From Favolaschia claudopus (Eukaryota; Basidiomycota; Agaricomycetes; Agaricales; Mycenaceae): DNA of 64,000 bases. Of the stretch, positions 10,901 to 22,020 are shown piece by piece. The notes beneath the pieces are model-generated. The model was not told the origin of the DNA, made no database searches, and worked only from the letters and a program-made list of their open reading frames with translations. Position 1 is the stretch's first letter; each line of letters begins with the position of its first letter. The translations under genes were made by a program, and so were the position numbers. Location: contig JAWWNJ010000059.1 in NCBI GenBank assembly GCA_037176885.1, positions 310,001-374,000 on the forward strand. Direction: 5' to 3'.

Positions 10901-12142
10901 GTGTCGCGTCAGACCAAAACATATATGCCGCTATAATCGTTTCGAGATGAGGCGTGGTCGCCGCCTTCGGAAGCCCGTTGTGTGCCTTCAGCATTCTCGG
11001 CGACGTGTAAATCTCGCCGTAAACAACTTGATGGCCCGCGGGAAGTTCAGGAAGTCCGTGTTCGTCTACGGTGACGTCGGCGGGGTCGAGTTGAACATCG
11101 GGATCGCCTGGATCGTATGCTGGGTCCCACCGATACTCAAAGGGCGTAGTATGGTATTCCTCGAACATGGGGCTCTGGAAGGCTTCGATCATAACCTCGA
11201 GGAGAGGTCGGTACATGAGCCCGGGAACCTCAAACTCGGGGGCTTCCTTCTCAGCAACGCAGTGTTTTGGCGCGGGAAGCTTAATTTTGACAGATGCCGT
11301 CTTCCATCCATCTGGAGCGGAGGCGGATTCGTCGATGCTGCTGGCAAGAGTATCGTCTAAACGTTTGTTCTCGCGCGCGGCGCGGAAGTTTCGCAGATGA
11401 GCGACATCAAAGTCATCTTGGAGGAGTACATCCTCGACAAGAGCGTCGAGCTCGGCGAGGGATTTGAGGTTGGTGCCGAGATGGAACCAAGCCATCAATC
11501 TTGCGACCGTGGCGTTGAGGAAAGGGAACCAAGGGGCAGTGGGGACGGTGGGGGTCGCATCAGGTTGATTTTTTTGAGACACAAGGAGGTCGGAGGATGC
11601 ACATAAATCATCCAAAGAAATGGATTGGTCGGGATCGCGTGTGGGGGGATGAGGAAAAACTTTATACAGCCCGTATGAGTTGGGTGATGTCTTGAACCAT
11701 CTCGGGCGCACAGTGTTCTCAGGTTCAGGCGGGGGTTCAGGGTCATTCTGCGGAGGTTCGGGGATTTCGACGGGAGGGGGTGCAGCAGGACTCGTCGCGG
11801 TATCGTTTGGGCAGAACAATGCGACGACCAGGACGTCCACTCCGGCGTAGCGGAGGTGGACTGGGAATTCGTGGCGGAGGCGATGGGGCGCGAATATCCT
11901 CCTGCGGCGTTGGTTTAATAATCTCGAATCAAGATTTGAAAGAAAAATAATAGACTGACTGCAGAAGGTGCTTCCTCAGGTACCGGATCTGGCGCAGGAG
12001 CCGCCTCAGCAGCTTGCGCAGCTATACTCTGTGCTGCCGCCGCTTCGTGTCTGGCCAACAGGACTTTACATTTATTTTGATGATTCGCCATTGCGGCACG
12101 GCTGCCTTTAGTACGATGACCACAGACACAGGTTTTAGCCAT
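7930..12142 (-). CDS. Plavaka-type DNA transposase
   Basis: The gene starts with an ATG at 12142, followed by a small zinc-binding motif (CVCGHRTKGSRAAMANHQNKC). Later exons read AWFPFLNATVARLMAWFHLG, HLANFGNASLWPLYTFFGN, CKRELMHG-like KRELMHGIWDLLLSPEFIHA, PRFFTYGADYPEKVLLA, CPCPRCFVDKDQISQMGTK, NFFSMFVPDFLHEVELGGW, then YWYARVVGIFHAEVRHVGP, MDFLWVRWFGRD and FVDRDMFMRY, and an acidic tail ending at 7930. This order is the one I know from the Agaricomycete Plavaka transposase family (CACTA-like superfamily), a nuclear cut-and-paste transposase. Several short introns are needed; a clear one lies near 8310-8330 between YYVNQ and FVDRDMF. I saw no obvious frameshift, but did not resolve every junction. 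The element termini were not found. Confidence 0.8.
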
Positions 12143-12439
12143 AATAAATAAGAGGAAGATTAACGAAAGTGTCGCCAGTCTCATGAGGGAAGCAAGTTAG
12201 AGGCCAATTTAGAGCTCAGACGGCGCAGAAGGTGCCAGCAGGACTTTTGTGCAGAGCAGATACAGGGAGGAATCTAAGCCGACTGATAGCCTAGGAGTCG
12301 CCCGGGAAGTGGCTTTGAAGCGCGTCGACAGCCTATGAAACGCCGGCGGAGGGCGCGCTTGGCTGGAAGACACTGCGGAGGTCCTCTCCAGACGCGTCGC
12401 AGCCTGGGAAGAGCTTCAGACCGTCACGGGGTCCTTTGA

Positions 12440-13275
12440 TGCTTTGTACATATTTGGTGATGAAGCCCCGGCCGACGGATGCGACCTAGGCCGCCGCATG
12501 GGATAAGGCAAACAACCGTGCGTATCCCCTGCTCTACTTCCTCCTCGAGGCCGACTATCGTGGCACCATTGCCGACGTCTCCACCGGCTCTGCTGCTTGG
12601 GCCCTGCTCAAACGAGAGTATCAGAGCGATACCCCCGGTCTCCGCCTCGCCCTCCGCAGCGAGCTCTACAACCTTCGTCACGGCCCCGCCAAACGCGTTG
12701 CCGTCTACATCGACGCTGTCCTCTCCATCGTGCGACAGCTCAAGGCCATCGGCCATGAGATGAGCAGCAGCGAGGTCACCGACTTCTTGCTCCTACGCCT
12801 TCATCCTTCCTTCGCTGTCATCCGTTCCTCCCTCTCCACCACCGTCCCGACTCCCAAGCTCCACGACATTATAGCGCGGATCAAAGCTTTCGAGATGGAG
12901 GAAACCGTCAACAAGAACCTCAAGGCGGAGGATGAGTATGATCCCCTCGCTCCCGAGCCAGTAGCTATGGCTGCCGCTCGCGATCGTAAGCGCAACAAGG
13001 ATGCCTTCGATTGGGGCAACCTCAAGGACGCGAACGGTGTCTGCCACCGTTGCGGACGCGCCGGTCACATCGCCCGACGCTGTGTTGCTGACATGCCCGC
13101 CGACGTAAAGAATAAGTTCTTGAACGCGACCGCCGCTTGGTCAGTCGACTCAGACGACGAATATGATGTCGCCGTAGTCGCGCACGCTCCCGACGTCGAC
13201 ATCGTCCTCCGTCTCCAGTCAAAATTCCCAGGAGAGATTCGAAGTGAGATCCATATTGGCCGTCCAAGCGAACAA
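12440..13275 (+). pseudogene. Copia-type gag fragment
   Basis: The frame contains YPLLYFLLEADYRGTIADV, WALLKREYQSDTPG, RLALRSELYNLRHG, VTDFLLLRLHPSFAVIRSSL and the zinc knuckle CHRCGRAGHIARRC. These are the UBN2-like gag core and CCHC motif of Ty1/Copia retrotransposons, which form the particle. Protease, integrase and RT do not follow. The frame ends shortly after the knuckle, at the MITE at 13278, so it is a truncated piece. The upstream limit is uncertain because a frame change occurs near 12500. Confidence 0.7.
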
Positions 13276-13277
13276 TA

Positions 13278-13472
13278 GAGACTTTGCGGTAGCGACTGGT
13301 GGCTATTGGTGGCTAATTTTTCTCGGGACCGGATGACAGCCTCTGGGTGCATTAGCCACTATTTGTACTACCTATTCACGGGATGCTAGGGTGGCTAACT
13401 CGAGCGGGAGGCTCAAAAAACTATTGCACACGAAGAGCCACAAATAGCCACCGGTGGCTTCCGCAAAGTCTC
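13278..13472. repeat. MITE family 1, copy 1 (195 bp, TA duplication)
   Basis: The ends gagactttgcggtagc and its inverted counterpart gcttccgcaaagtctc enclose 195 bp, with TA outside each end. A near-identical copy is at 27827-28021 and an interrupted one at 44707-45752. A longer relative with a similar terminus is at 52406-52854. The element separates a Copia gag fragment (left) from a LINE RT fragment (right). Confidence 0.85.
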
Positions 13473-13474
13473 TA

Positions 13475-14462
13475 ATATATCGGATGCGGTCGTAAAGGCA
13501 CTTCAACCATTCAATCATTGGTCCAGCAATACCGAGTCTTCCGAGTTTGGTCCATAGAGTCGGACGATCCGTCCCTGGAAAAGCATCCTTAAGATCCAGA
13601 TATCCGACGTACAAAGGTTTGTCCATTGATTCTGCCTTATCGATCATACATAGCAGAACAAAGGCGCTGTCATTCGTCCGCACATGCGCCTGAAATCCAT
13701 TCTGAGAGGGTGGAATTGCACCAATGTCTTCCGCTCCTTCGCGAAGACGTCGGTCGATGATCAGTGTCAACATTTTCAAAATGCAACATTCCAACGCAAT
13801 CAGACGATAGCCCTTTGGGTCCGTAGGGTCCTTGGCTTTCTTCAAGATGCCGATGAGCAGGGAAATCAGCCATTGCTTCGGAATTTCTTGATTTTGAAGG
13901 CAGAACCGAAAGAATTCGAGCAGTTTTTCGTTCGGAATTTGGAAGCAGTCTTGGTAAGGGAAACCGTTGACTCCGATAGCCGTGTCCAGTCCATGCTCTG
14001 TGATATGTTTCTTCATCCATTCTATCCCGTCCAGAATGATCTCCCGGGTATAAGATTTGCGCGGCGAATTATCAGCCAAGTTTCCCTTCAGCTCCCGGCC
14101 ATACGTGCGTTAAAAGCCAGCTGGTCCGAGTTAAACGTTGCGGGGACCTCCGGCGGATAATTCAAGCGATGTTTGAACTCTTCAGAAAGATCTTCCAGCG
14201 ATACCTTGGCCTTCCTGGGGCGAGGGTCCGTGCGTCTTCGTACAAAATCCCAGAATTCCTTAATATTTTTGGAGGCTAAAAGCTCTGCACGAAGACCTGC
14301 TTGCAGTTCATGAACCTTAGCGCGGCCATGGTGACTTTCCGGCTGTGTGTTCTCCGCCGGGTCATCGTCCCAATTTTTCCACGGTTTAGGTCGGTCGGGC
14401 GAAGTCTCCTCCAAGTCGGTGGTAACCTTGCACTTGTCTGAAATCGGCACAGAGCCAGGCAA
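13475..14462 (-). pseudogene. LINE reverse transcriptase fragment
   Basis: The minus-strand frames give FWDFVRRRTDPRPRKAKV and FNSDQLAFNARM (14088-14462), then GIEWMKKHITEHGLD, YQDCFQIPNEKLLEFFRFC, KGYRLIALECCILKMLTL, PPSQNGFQAHVRTND and YVGYLDLKDAFPGTDR (13475-14079). These are RT domains 1 to 4 of the common basidiomycete LINE family that reads 'IALECC.LKMLTLIIDRRLRE' and 'DL.NAFPGTDR'. A frameshift separates the two frames near 14083. The protein is cut at LYDRIRYI, where the MITE begins, so the catalytic FADD-type motif and everything after it are missing. Confidence 0.8.
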
Positions 14463-14883
14463 GTTTGAAGATGGTATCTGCCATCAAATAGCCAAAAAAG
14501 GCAAAACCACCAAAATCTAGCTTGACCTGGACAGACCATATTGTAGCCCTCAATGGGTAGATAGATGTGGCATTTCGAATTGGGCAAAAATATTCATCGG
14601 TTCTGTCGCTATAACCCGTGCAATATTGTGGTTTTCGTCAGTTTTGGCCTTTTTGCTATTTTTTCTGACTTTGAAGTCCATATATCTAGGTATTGCATGC
14701 ACATTTTTGCACTAGACTGCCTAGCACTTTGATTTGGGCAAGAGTGTTCATCCAGCGTCTAGAAAAACAGCGACGCTTTCACTTTTTGTGAGGACGAGTA
14801 TGTGAAGATGCGTCTTGCTGACTCCAGCATGAGGGACGACCAAGGAGAGGCTTTGATGCCGATATATTTAAGCTTGAGGTATA
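14463..14883. other. No supported gene
   Basis: Upstream of the LINE RT fragment. It probably holds decayed LINE sequence, but I recognise no motif. Confidence 0.35.
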
Positions 14884-15178
14884 CAGTCGAAGCTGTCATA
14901 ACCCATAGCTCCCATAACCCATAATCTCCCTTAACCCATACATTTTGGGGGGTTTTTGACCGGTTTTTGGCTGGGATATGTAACCCATAAATCTGTCATA
15001 TCCCATAGCTTTTTGGCCCTACCGAGGGCTATGGGTTATGACAGCTTCGACTGTTATTAATGGGATATGATAGATTTATGGGTTATCCCAGCCAAAAACC
15101 GGTCAAAAACCCCCAAAAATGTATGGGTTAAGGGAGATTATGGGTTATGGGAGCTATGGGTTATGACAGCTTCGACTG
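14884..15178. repeat. Palindromic MITE with three copies of its terminus
   Basis: The element starts cagtcgaagctgtcataacc and ends with the inverted form, with TA outside both ends. The right half (from about 15055) is nearly an inverted copy of the first 125 bp. A third terminus (gacagcttcgactgt) sits internally at about 15038-15053. It could form a hairpin over almost its full length. The extra internal end suggests a tail-to-tail dimer or partial gene conversion. Confidence 0.75.
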
Positions 15179-15180
15179 TA

Positions 15181-15949
15181 ACATTGATTTTCTACATGTC
15201 ATGTATGTACTGCCTGACACGACCTGTGGTAGGCTGATCAGGCCTTGTCAGCCCGTCAGGTCCGGTCTGCACCTTATAAGGTAAATTGGATTTTTCCGAT
15301 TTAGCCTGCAAGTGGGACATCGACTGCCCAACGCCTCAATGGGTCAACCTCTCTAATTACAAACTTCTGGGTATTCGCTCATCTCTATCCAGATCTTCCG
15401 CAAAGCGTCTCCATTCTTCTCTCCTCTCAGCGCAACTTTGGGGGCTTCTTGTCGCCGGTGTCATCTTTCTAACCCATCAGAACTACCATCATTATTGATC
15501 GTACCCCAGAGCACACAAACCAGAGAATTTCACCCACTGATCTGTGTATTGCACATTGTCTGAGTCGAATTTTGGAAAAGTGCTACAGTCAAATTCATGA
15601 ATGGCATGTACGATACCCTATCCGGGTATGCCGAGAGCCATAGCCTCATTCAATGTATCGGAATTCCTAGGCGGGCGATCGTAGGGGTACCGCAGTTCAT
15701 TGGGTATTGGTACAGTGATTTGCCTAGAAATAGTGCGGTATGAGCTAAAGTATATTCCTACTGAGTATCCAACTACTTCTTGTAATTTTCTGAGCCCTGA
15801 GGAGGCCATTCTAAATAAAAATGAGCAGAAAGTAGGACGTGCCTTCCAAATGCGGCAATACTGCTAACGATTTTTGACGTTCAGAATGGAACGTTTCATG
15901 GAGTCGGCAAGGGAAGTTCACCCAGTTCGCGGGCCACAGTGGCTCATAC
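15181..15949. other. No supported gene
   Basis: There are only short open frames with no known motif. The decayed G-domain protein gene begins to be recognisable after about 15950. Confidence 0.35.
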
Positions 15950-17198
15950 TCCTTGTGATGCCCTCGACTGGCGTCTGCTTTCTTGGGTGCCTTCGCGTGC
16001 ATCCCTTCGCCCCACGACCAGGAGCCAGCCGGTTACGGGTTGCTGGACGATGATGAGTTCGACCGTGTCGCAGCGCAGCGTGCTAAGCTCATATTTTCGG
16101 AGAAATGTGCTGAGCCGCTGGAACGAAAGAACCCAGGAATGCCGCTCTGGGTTGCTTTGTGGTCACGGGCTCCTCGCTAACTGACTTGTTGTTTCCAGGA
16201 TTGCGTGGGGAAATGATATCGCCTCATAGTCATGTCACTTTGAGGCGCCTACTGCAGACCACAGAGGGGTTGCTGAAGAAGAACATTGGAGGAGATGTTT
16301 GGGTTGTCACGGCCATGGCGGCGTTGCAGAAAATCGACGCGTCTGTCCAGTTAGTTCATTGTTCATTGTCCTGTGTGCTGTCTCATTAGTTCCATAGAAT
16401 TGGAATGAAGCGTGAGTTTCTACTGGTTCAGTCGCCCCAACAACCAGTTAATCGTCTGTGATATCATGAGGGTATTGGCAAGGTTTGGCCTCGGCTGCCA
16501 GCTTTGGCAATTCCACGCTTGCAACATGCCTTGCCACTATTCACCGAGAAATAAGCGAGAGCCGGAACTTCTACGACCCGCGCGATGTATGGTCTTCTTC
16601 GTACCAGCCTTGCTCGGGCTCACGAATATGAAAAGCTCCTGAACGGTGCCACATTTCAAGACAGTATCAAAGCTCTAGCCCAATTGGCCATGCCGGAAGA
16701 ACTGGACGTGGGATTGTGGTTGTAAGCGCCTCTCGGATCGAAACAATCTGCTAATTCTCGTTACAAAGCGAAAGCCTTGAGCATATTCACCTTTCTAGGC
16801 CTCAGCACTGCAATCATCGCTCCTGCGGCGCCGGTAGTTGCTGCGATTGGCCTTTCAGCACTATTTCTCAGTTGGCTTGCTCAAAGTATAGCGAAAACGT
16901 ATGTAAATTTCCGTTGCTTTGGTGCTCACTCTGAGTCTCCAATGCAGCCCCGAAGTCCTACGCTGTTTGATGGCATACATTCTTGATCTCACGCTCGTCA
17001 TGGATCAGTTGTTTTTGGTGGTGATCGGGACACATCCTCCACGCGCCTTGACGTCGATATGGCGTTGGAAAGCTATAAGGCGCTGGATCTCGGCGATGTT
17101 CACAAGGATGTCCGAAGATATGCGGATAGTGCAAATTTTGTCCACGTATTGAAGGCAAATGGTGCGGAGCAGAAGGTCAAGGAGCTTATTGGGAAGTA
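15950..17198 (+). pseudogene. G-domain (MMR_HSR1-like) protein, C-terminal part, decayed
   Basis: Spliced and frame-shifted pieces read DEFDRVAAQRAKLIFSEKC, VWVVTAMAALQKIDASVQ, GMK then YWQGLASAASFGNSTLATC, NFYDPRDVW, then the hydrophobic block LSTAIIAPAAPVVAAIGLSA, then SPEVLRCLMAYILDLTLVM and a C-terminal helix ending ELIGK. This is the order of the region after the GTPase domain in a large Agaricomycete family of P-loop G-domain proteins. A frameshift is needed near 16610. The P-loop and G-motifs that would lie upstream are not visible, so the copy is N-terminally truncated. Introns with good borders remain, for example the GTAAGC at about 16724 and the GTATGT at about 16899. Confidence 0.65.
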
Positions 17199-17290
17199 AG
17201 TATTGTATTCATCCTCCAACAGATGTGTAAGAGTACTTAAGTAGTCTTAGTCATCATTCTGTGGCTTAGCTACAGCCATATCCATTGCTT

Positions 17291-17729
17291 TAAGTAGGGG
17301 ACAGACAAATACGGTTACCGTACGTGATGTGCCATCACGCATCTTTTTAGGACAATCTACCTTCCGATGCTCCTTTGAACAGCTTATAGCTACCTTTTGC
17401 AAATTCTGCTTCAAAAGTTCTGTGTAAATATGCTATAGGTGTGCAAAAGACTTTGTACAAGGATTTTCGGGTGGAACTGACTCAACTGAGAGACTAGATA
17501 TCACTTTAATCAGAACCCCCGTATTTAGGGATCTCTTCTCTCAGTTTTCGGGATTTTCCTGAGATCTAAGCTGGGAGACCTGTATAATAGCATTGCCTAT
17601 GGAACTGTTGAGCCCGAATTTCAATTTCATTGTGTGGGGAATCACTTGTAAGGGTTTCATCGCGAGGTCCAAAAAGGTGCGTGATGGCACATCACGTGGG
17701 GTAACCGTATTTGTGTGTCCCCTACCTTA
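17291..17729. repeat. MITE family 2, copy a
   Basis: The left end taagtaggggacagacaaat, continuing with acggttaccgt, is inverted at the right end (ttgtgtgtcccctaccttag), giving TIRs of about 60 bp. The outermost TA is shared on both sides. A larger copy with the same termini is at 38122-38885. It is non-coding. Confidence 0.75.
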
Positions 17730-18181
17730 GCTTCACGGCTTGCGGCTCCCTCTAGCGACGAGGAGTGGCCTACTCCATAGTGGTGACGAGAGCGATTCGA
17801 CCCACGCCATCCACCGCATTTTTTCGGCGGCGATGTCCCGCGATTCTCCAGCTTTTGCAGGCGCACATCTCTCGAGTCCCAGCGCGATTGACCGCGATCC
17901 GTTGTCGTTTTTCGTTCTCGTTCTCGTTCTCGTTCTCGTCGTCGTCGTCGTCCACCGTTCTTCGTTTGTCGACACCCGCGCTATGGGATCGTGTTATTGA
18001 TCAGCGCGATTCGTGTTTCTTTCCACCCGCCTGACGTGCATGAGCGCGACCCCGAACAACAAAAGGTGAACGAAAACCTATTCCCTTCAATGTTTTTGCC
18101 CTTGAGATTGCAATTTGCAACAAATGACAGGCCAGGAGAATTATATATACTCGCTTGAACCAAGGAAGGTACTATTACTAA
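17730..18181. other. No gene; short microsatellite
   Basis: A low-complexity tract of (CGTTCT)n followed by (CGT)n lies at about 17905-17955. It produces long but meaningless open frames on both strands. Confidence 0.5.
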
Positions 18182-18881
18182 GCAAGAGGTGTCAGATCTC
18201 TGGATCTGGCACACTCTGATGCGCACGTGCATCAGAAGGGGGCCAAATATTGTTATTTGTTGTGAGACACTGATGCGGACGTGAATCTGCGTGAAGTTAG
18301 CTATTGCAAAACAAACCGAAGCTGCAGAATGAAAGGTATCAATGTCCGAAGGGCTCTGAGCACCAAAACCTGACCTGAATGTCTCGCACCGAGTCGTTCT
18401 CGCTTTTGATGACAACGACCAACCAAACATAAATATTTTGCCCCCCCTCAAGGAGGTGGGCGGGTCAAAATCCGCGGATATCAACCTCCTAAATCTGAAA
18501 CCACCCCCACCCCCCTCGGACCGAACTCCGGAGCCAAATTTTCGACTGACGTCAGCTATTGGTGTCAGATCAAGCTGACCAAACACCGTCCTCAAATCAA
18601 TCAAAAACCCCAGATCTACCGTACATTCCTATCCAGAAATTATACAGACCCAACAGATCGCTGAATAAATGGGGGTGTCCTCCCTTTGACCTAAGTCTTT
18701 CCGCCGAAGCTGATCCCAAACAAGAAAAGTGAGCGAGCAACAGGTCCGGACCGAACGCCGTACTTTCGGCCGAAGGGAGGTTGATATCTGGGATTTTTCG
18801 GCCGCCCACCTCTTGCCCTCAAGCGACGTCAAACACGTGCGCATCAGAGTGTGCCAGATCCGGAGATCTGACACCTCTTGC
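18182..18881. repeat. Non-autonomous element with ~50-bp TIRs
   Basis: The left end gcaagaggtgtcagatctct with ggatctggcacactctgatg is matched in inverted form at 18831-18881. A partial third copy of the motif (gacactgatgcggacgtg) lies near 18267. I could not identify a clear target duplication. No gene is recognised inside. Confidence 0.65.
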
Positions 18882-19346
18882 AAATGGCGCCATATGCTCA
18901 CGCAATTCGATGAGTGGCGCGAGTGGGGACGCATTTTTCTACAACACGATAATTACACGCTTCAATTTCGCGAGCCAACCTTCGACGTGAGCGACGATTC
19001 AACACCGGTTTTGCGAATGGTGTAGATGTGGAGGATTCGGGTGAGTTTCGTCCGTGTCAACTTCATCGTTTGAAGAGTCATCACCGCAGAAATCAACGCG
19101 ATAGAGGGTATCCCGCCCATGCCTCACATCAAATCCATCATTTTGATCCGGGCCCGCCGTTTGGTATCCTCTTCCCTTGCTACCGTCACTACGGTAACCC
19201 CGGGGATTACTAGGGATTACTTTGCTTGGCTGATGACGGTGTAATTGATTCCCTGTACTTACACTCAATCCAAGAGGGAGGGTTATGGGACGGAGGTCGA
19301 AGTCACTGAGGATGGGGAGGGCTGCAGCTGATCGTAAGTCAAGCTG
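18882..19346. other. No supported gene
   Basis: An open frame on the minus strand (18999-19268) is hydrophilic and acidic but carries no motif I recognise. It could be a 5' exon or flank of the SET gene region. Confidence 0.3.
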
Positions 19347-20368
19347 TTGTCCGCTTCTCCGGCGCTAAATCACTCCGGACTTAGTGGCTCAACTACGCAG
19401 AAAAGCTATAAAAAACGCAGCAATGACCTTTTGAGTACGGTCAAATTTAGGGCTGCATTGGTTATGAAGGTGGACGACATGTTCTGGCTCGGAGCTCATC
19501 GGTCCATTTTCGGTAGCCATTATAAACCTCTCACATTCAGACACGATCCGCCCAATCTTCCAAGCGATGCGCTCCGAGAGATAGGGAGACTTTTTCGCAA
19601 AGCAAGGGGTGCCTACGCTCTCGATCACAATGACATCTCTGAATTGCAACTCAGAAGAGGTTGCCCAGATATTTTTATTTGGTGCGTTATGATTTTGATT
19701 TCCTCCCTAGGTTTGATCACTTTTGAATTCGAAGGTGTGCCCGTGCATACGCATTGCTATTCCATGGTTCAGCATTTGTCAATCTAAGTTTCGAGATTCT
19801 TGGCGGGATTTCTCAGTTCATCATCCGCGCCAGAACATCGATTCCGAGGGGCACGGAGTTGGACGAACTCTTTGGTGTTATGTCCAGGGACTCGCCACCA
19901 TCATATGACAATACCAAACTATCTCAAATGAAGTGCAAGGACGGCCAAATTCGGATTCTCTTTGGCCCACTACGTTTTGTAAATCATTCTTGCAAAGCAA
20001 ACACAGAGGTCAGTGTCCTTGCTTCTGTAGCTTCAGGACCCACAATCAATCAACCACAGTTTTATCACCTCAATGGCAACATTAAGGCCCAGGTTCTAGT
20101 CACCTCCCGCGATATCAAAAAGGGGGAAGAAATCACAGTGAACTACGGTCAAGCATACTTCACAAACAAATCTGCAGAATGTTTCTGCTTTGGTTGTGAG
20201 GCTAAAAGAGAGCAGAGGCGGTACGAGCATCTGGTTGACTTTCTTGAATTCTTGCGGTCTGATGTCAATGAGAGACTAAAAAAGTTGAACAAAAGCCGCC
20301 TAGAAATTCAACACTTATTTTGGCTGGCTATTGATGGTGACTTGACAGACGTGGAGAGCGATAATTGA
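19347..20368 (+). pseudogene. SET-domain protein (probable lysine methyltransferase family), frameshifted
   Basis: The second frame holds the SET signature: LRFVNHSCKANTEVSV (NHSC, substrate/cofactor pocket) and KKGEEITVNYGQAYF, followed by a post-SET-like CFCFGC. SET proteins transfer methyl groups from S-adenosylmethionine to lysines. The first frame (19347-19787) carries the family's N-terminal region (MFWLG, PLTFRHDPPNLPSD, FEFEGVPVHT) and overlaps the second, which resumes as FVNLSFEILGGISQFIIRAR. No intron phase I tested joins them, so I read a one-base frameshift near 19770. The second frame alone ends normally at 20368. Similar SET proteins are repeated in Agaricomycete genomes. Confidence 0.7.
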
Positions 20369-21810
20369 TATATCAATACAATCTACACTCAGAATTTTGA
20401 CATCAACTGTTGGGCCATCAAAGTTCCCTAATAAGGAAATCGTTAGCCATTCAATGGCTCCGATGGCTCATCGCAAATCCTCTACTCGAGTATTGTATTC
20501 AGACAAATTTAGAGGGCGCTCGAAGATGATAAATTGCCCTACATATTTGGAGGGGGGGAAGGGAGTCCCCGGACAAGGCCTAGCGTTGTGGTAATTGATG
20601 TAAAGACTTATGAGCACCGATTCATTGAGAACCGGCATTGAGAGGGCTTCAACACACAAGCTACCACTCCCAATGTAAAAATCGTTGCACAACTCGTAGA
20701 CAGGCTGGTCACGAGCCTATCCAAACCTCTGATTTCTCCTTTCTGCATGCTGCCACCGCGTAGGATATCCTCTGGTCGGACACGCGCCCCCCTCGTGATC
20801 ATAACAAGTCGATCAGACAGACATTCATTTCCTGACAAAGCTTTCAGCATCCGCCGGCATTCGCCTCTCAGTTCTACGCCGGCGAGGATACCACGCCGAA
20901 CTCGGAGCATACAGATAGAATCAAACTCATAGGTCCGACGTCATGTGCAAAAAAGAAAGTACAAACCTTTCAGCTTGCTGAGATGACCGAGATGAAATTC
21001 CGCTAAATCAGATGAATAGGCCCCCATCTTCTACTCCGGTTCGGTAATCCAGTATAAGTTAGAGCCAGAAGATTTGAACCATCGCGTAGTGTGTTGCAGC
21101 CATAAATGTAGACAAAGCAGGTATTGATTTCGCAGTGGGCCCAGCGTGATGAATCAGAAGACGATTCACTTCCGCGAAAGCCACGAGAAGGTAAATTGTG
21201 CTATTCGTCAATCCCAAGGTTCCGTTGAACCTGACGTGGTAGAGGCACTGTCCAAATGTACTCCTGATGGGTAGATCGAACTATCGGAAGATACGGCACT
21301 TGAAATTCACTCGCCACCTCATGAAGATGTGCAGGTGGCGGTCTGGCAGATACAGCACCAAACGACGATCAACCCAGAAAAATCGAAAATTGGCTGCAGC
21401 ATATTGAGCAGTGGCAGGCGGTTATGGAGTCATGCCGAAAAATTGCCCAGAGACGCATAAACCGCAGATATTCAATGCTAATCTCGAGTGGTCTCAAAAG
21501 AAAGCACAAGGAATAGGTAAAAGTCGGAATGACGGCAGATCAAAAACACCGTAGGTAGGGGCCACGTCGTCGGATGAGCGAAACAGAGTAGACACTGCGT
21601 CGGAAACGGGAGCTAAATGATAATACGGACAAATGCCCAAGTAAGATTGGTGTACGACGTCAGAAAGAATCCTGAGATGAGTTGCAAAAATAATTGGGAA
21701 CCCCTTGTCAAACTATCACGATGAGGGGAAGAATTCCTAAAGCGTTAGCCAGAGCGCTATCTGATGCGGAGAAGTCTCAAAGAGCGTGTCACATAGATCA
21801 TGAGTCGGAA
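20369..21810. other. No supported gene
   Basis: About 1.4 kb without recognisable coding motifs. A T-arm-like string occurs near 21068 but no cloverleaf can be built around it. Confidence 0.4.
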
Positions 21811-21814
21811 TTAA

Positions 21815-22020
21815 TGCATCCAGGTGCCGCGTAACCCTAAATAATAATTCGTAGGCGCATGTAGGCGCTGGGCAGATGCGGGTGTAACGCACAAGGTAAC
21901 TCGTAGACGCATATGGGCGCTGGACGTTCGCGGATGTAACGCATGGAGGTGCCGCGTAAAGGCAAAATGTACTCGTAGGCGGATGTAGGCGCTGGACGGA
22001 TGCACAGTAAGCAGCGCATG
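21815..22020. repeat. Degenerate tandem repeat, ~60-65 bp unit, three units
   Basis: The pattern 'actcgtaggcgcatgtaggc' then 'gctgg.cg.atgcgg.tgtaacgca' recurs at about 21848, 21899 and 21973 with mismatches and variable 'ggaggtgccgcgtaa' linkers. A second, looser pair of repeats (gaa.gcgcg.gaa.taggc.tgtaatc.cag) follows at about 22050-22195. Confidence 0.6.

Noticed and set aside
17905..17955. Long open frames made of (R/E/N/T)-repeats on both strands
   Set aside because: They arise from the CGTTCT/CGT microsatellite and have no coding character.
21060..21140. Possible tRNA on the minus strand (ggttcaaatcttctggctct)
   Set aside because: The 3' acceptor strand would need 'agagcc' about 70 nt upstream, which is not present.
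21815..22020. Possible CRISPR-like array
   Set aside because: Repeat copies are diverged and spacers are themselves repeated; a eukaryotic degenerate tandem repeat explains it.
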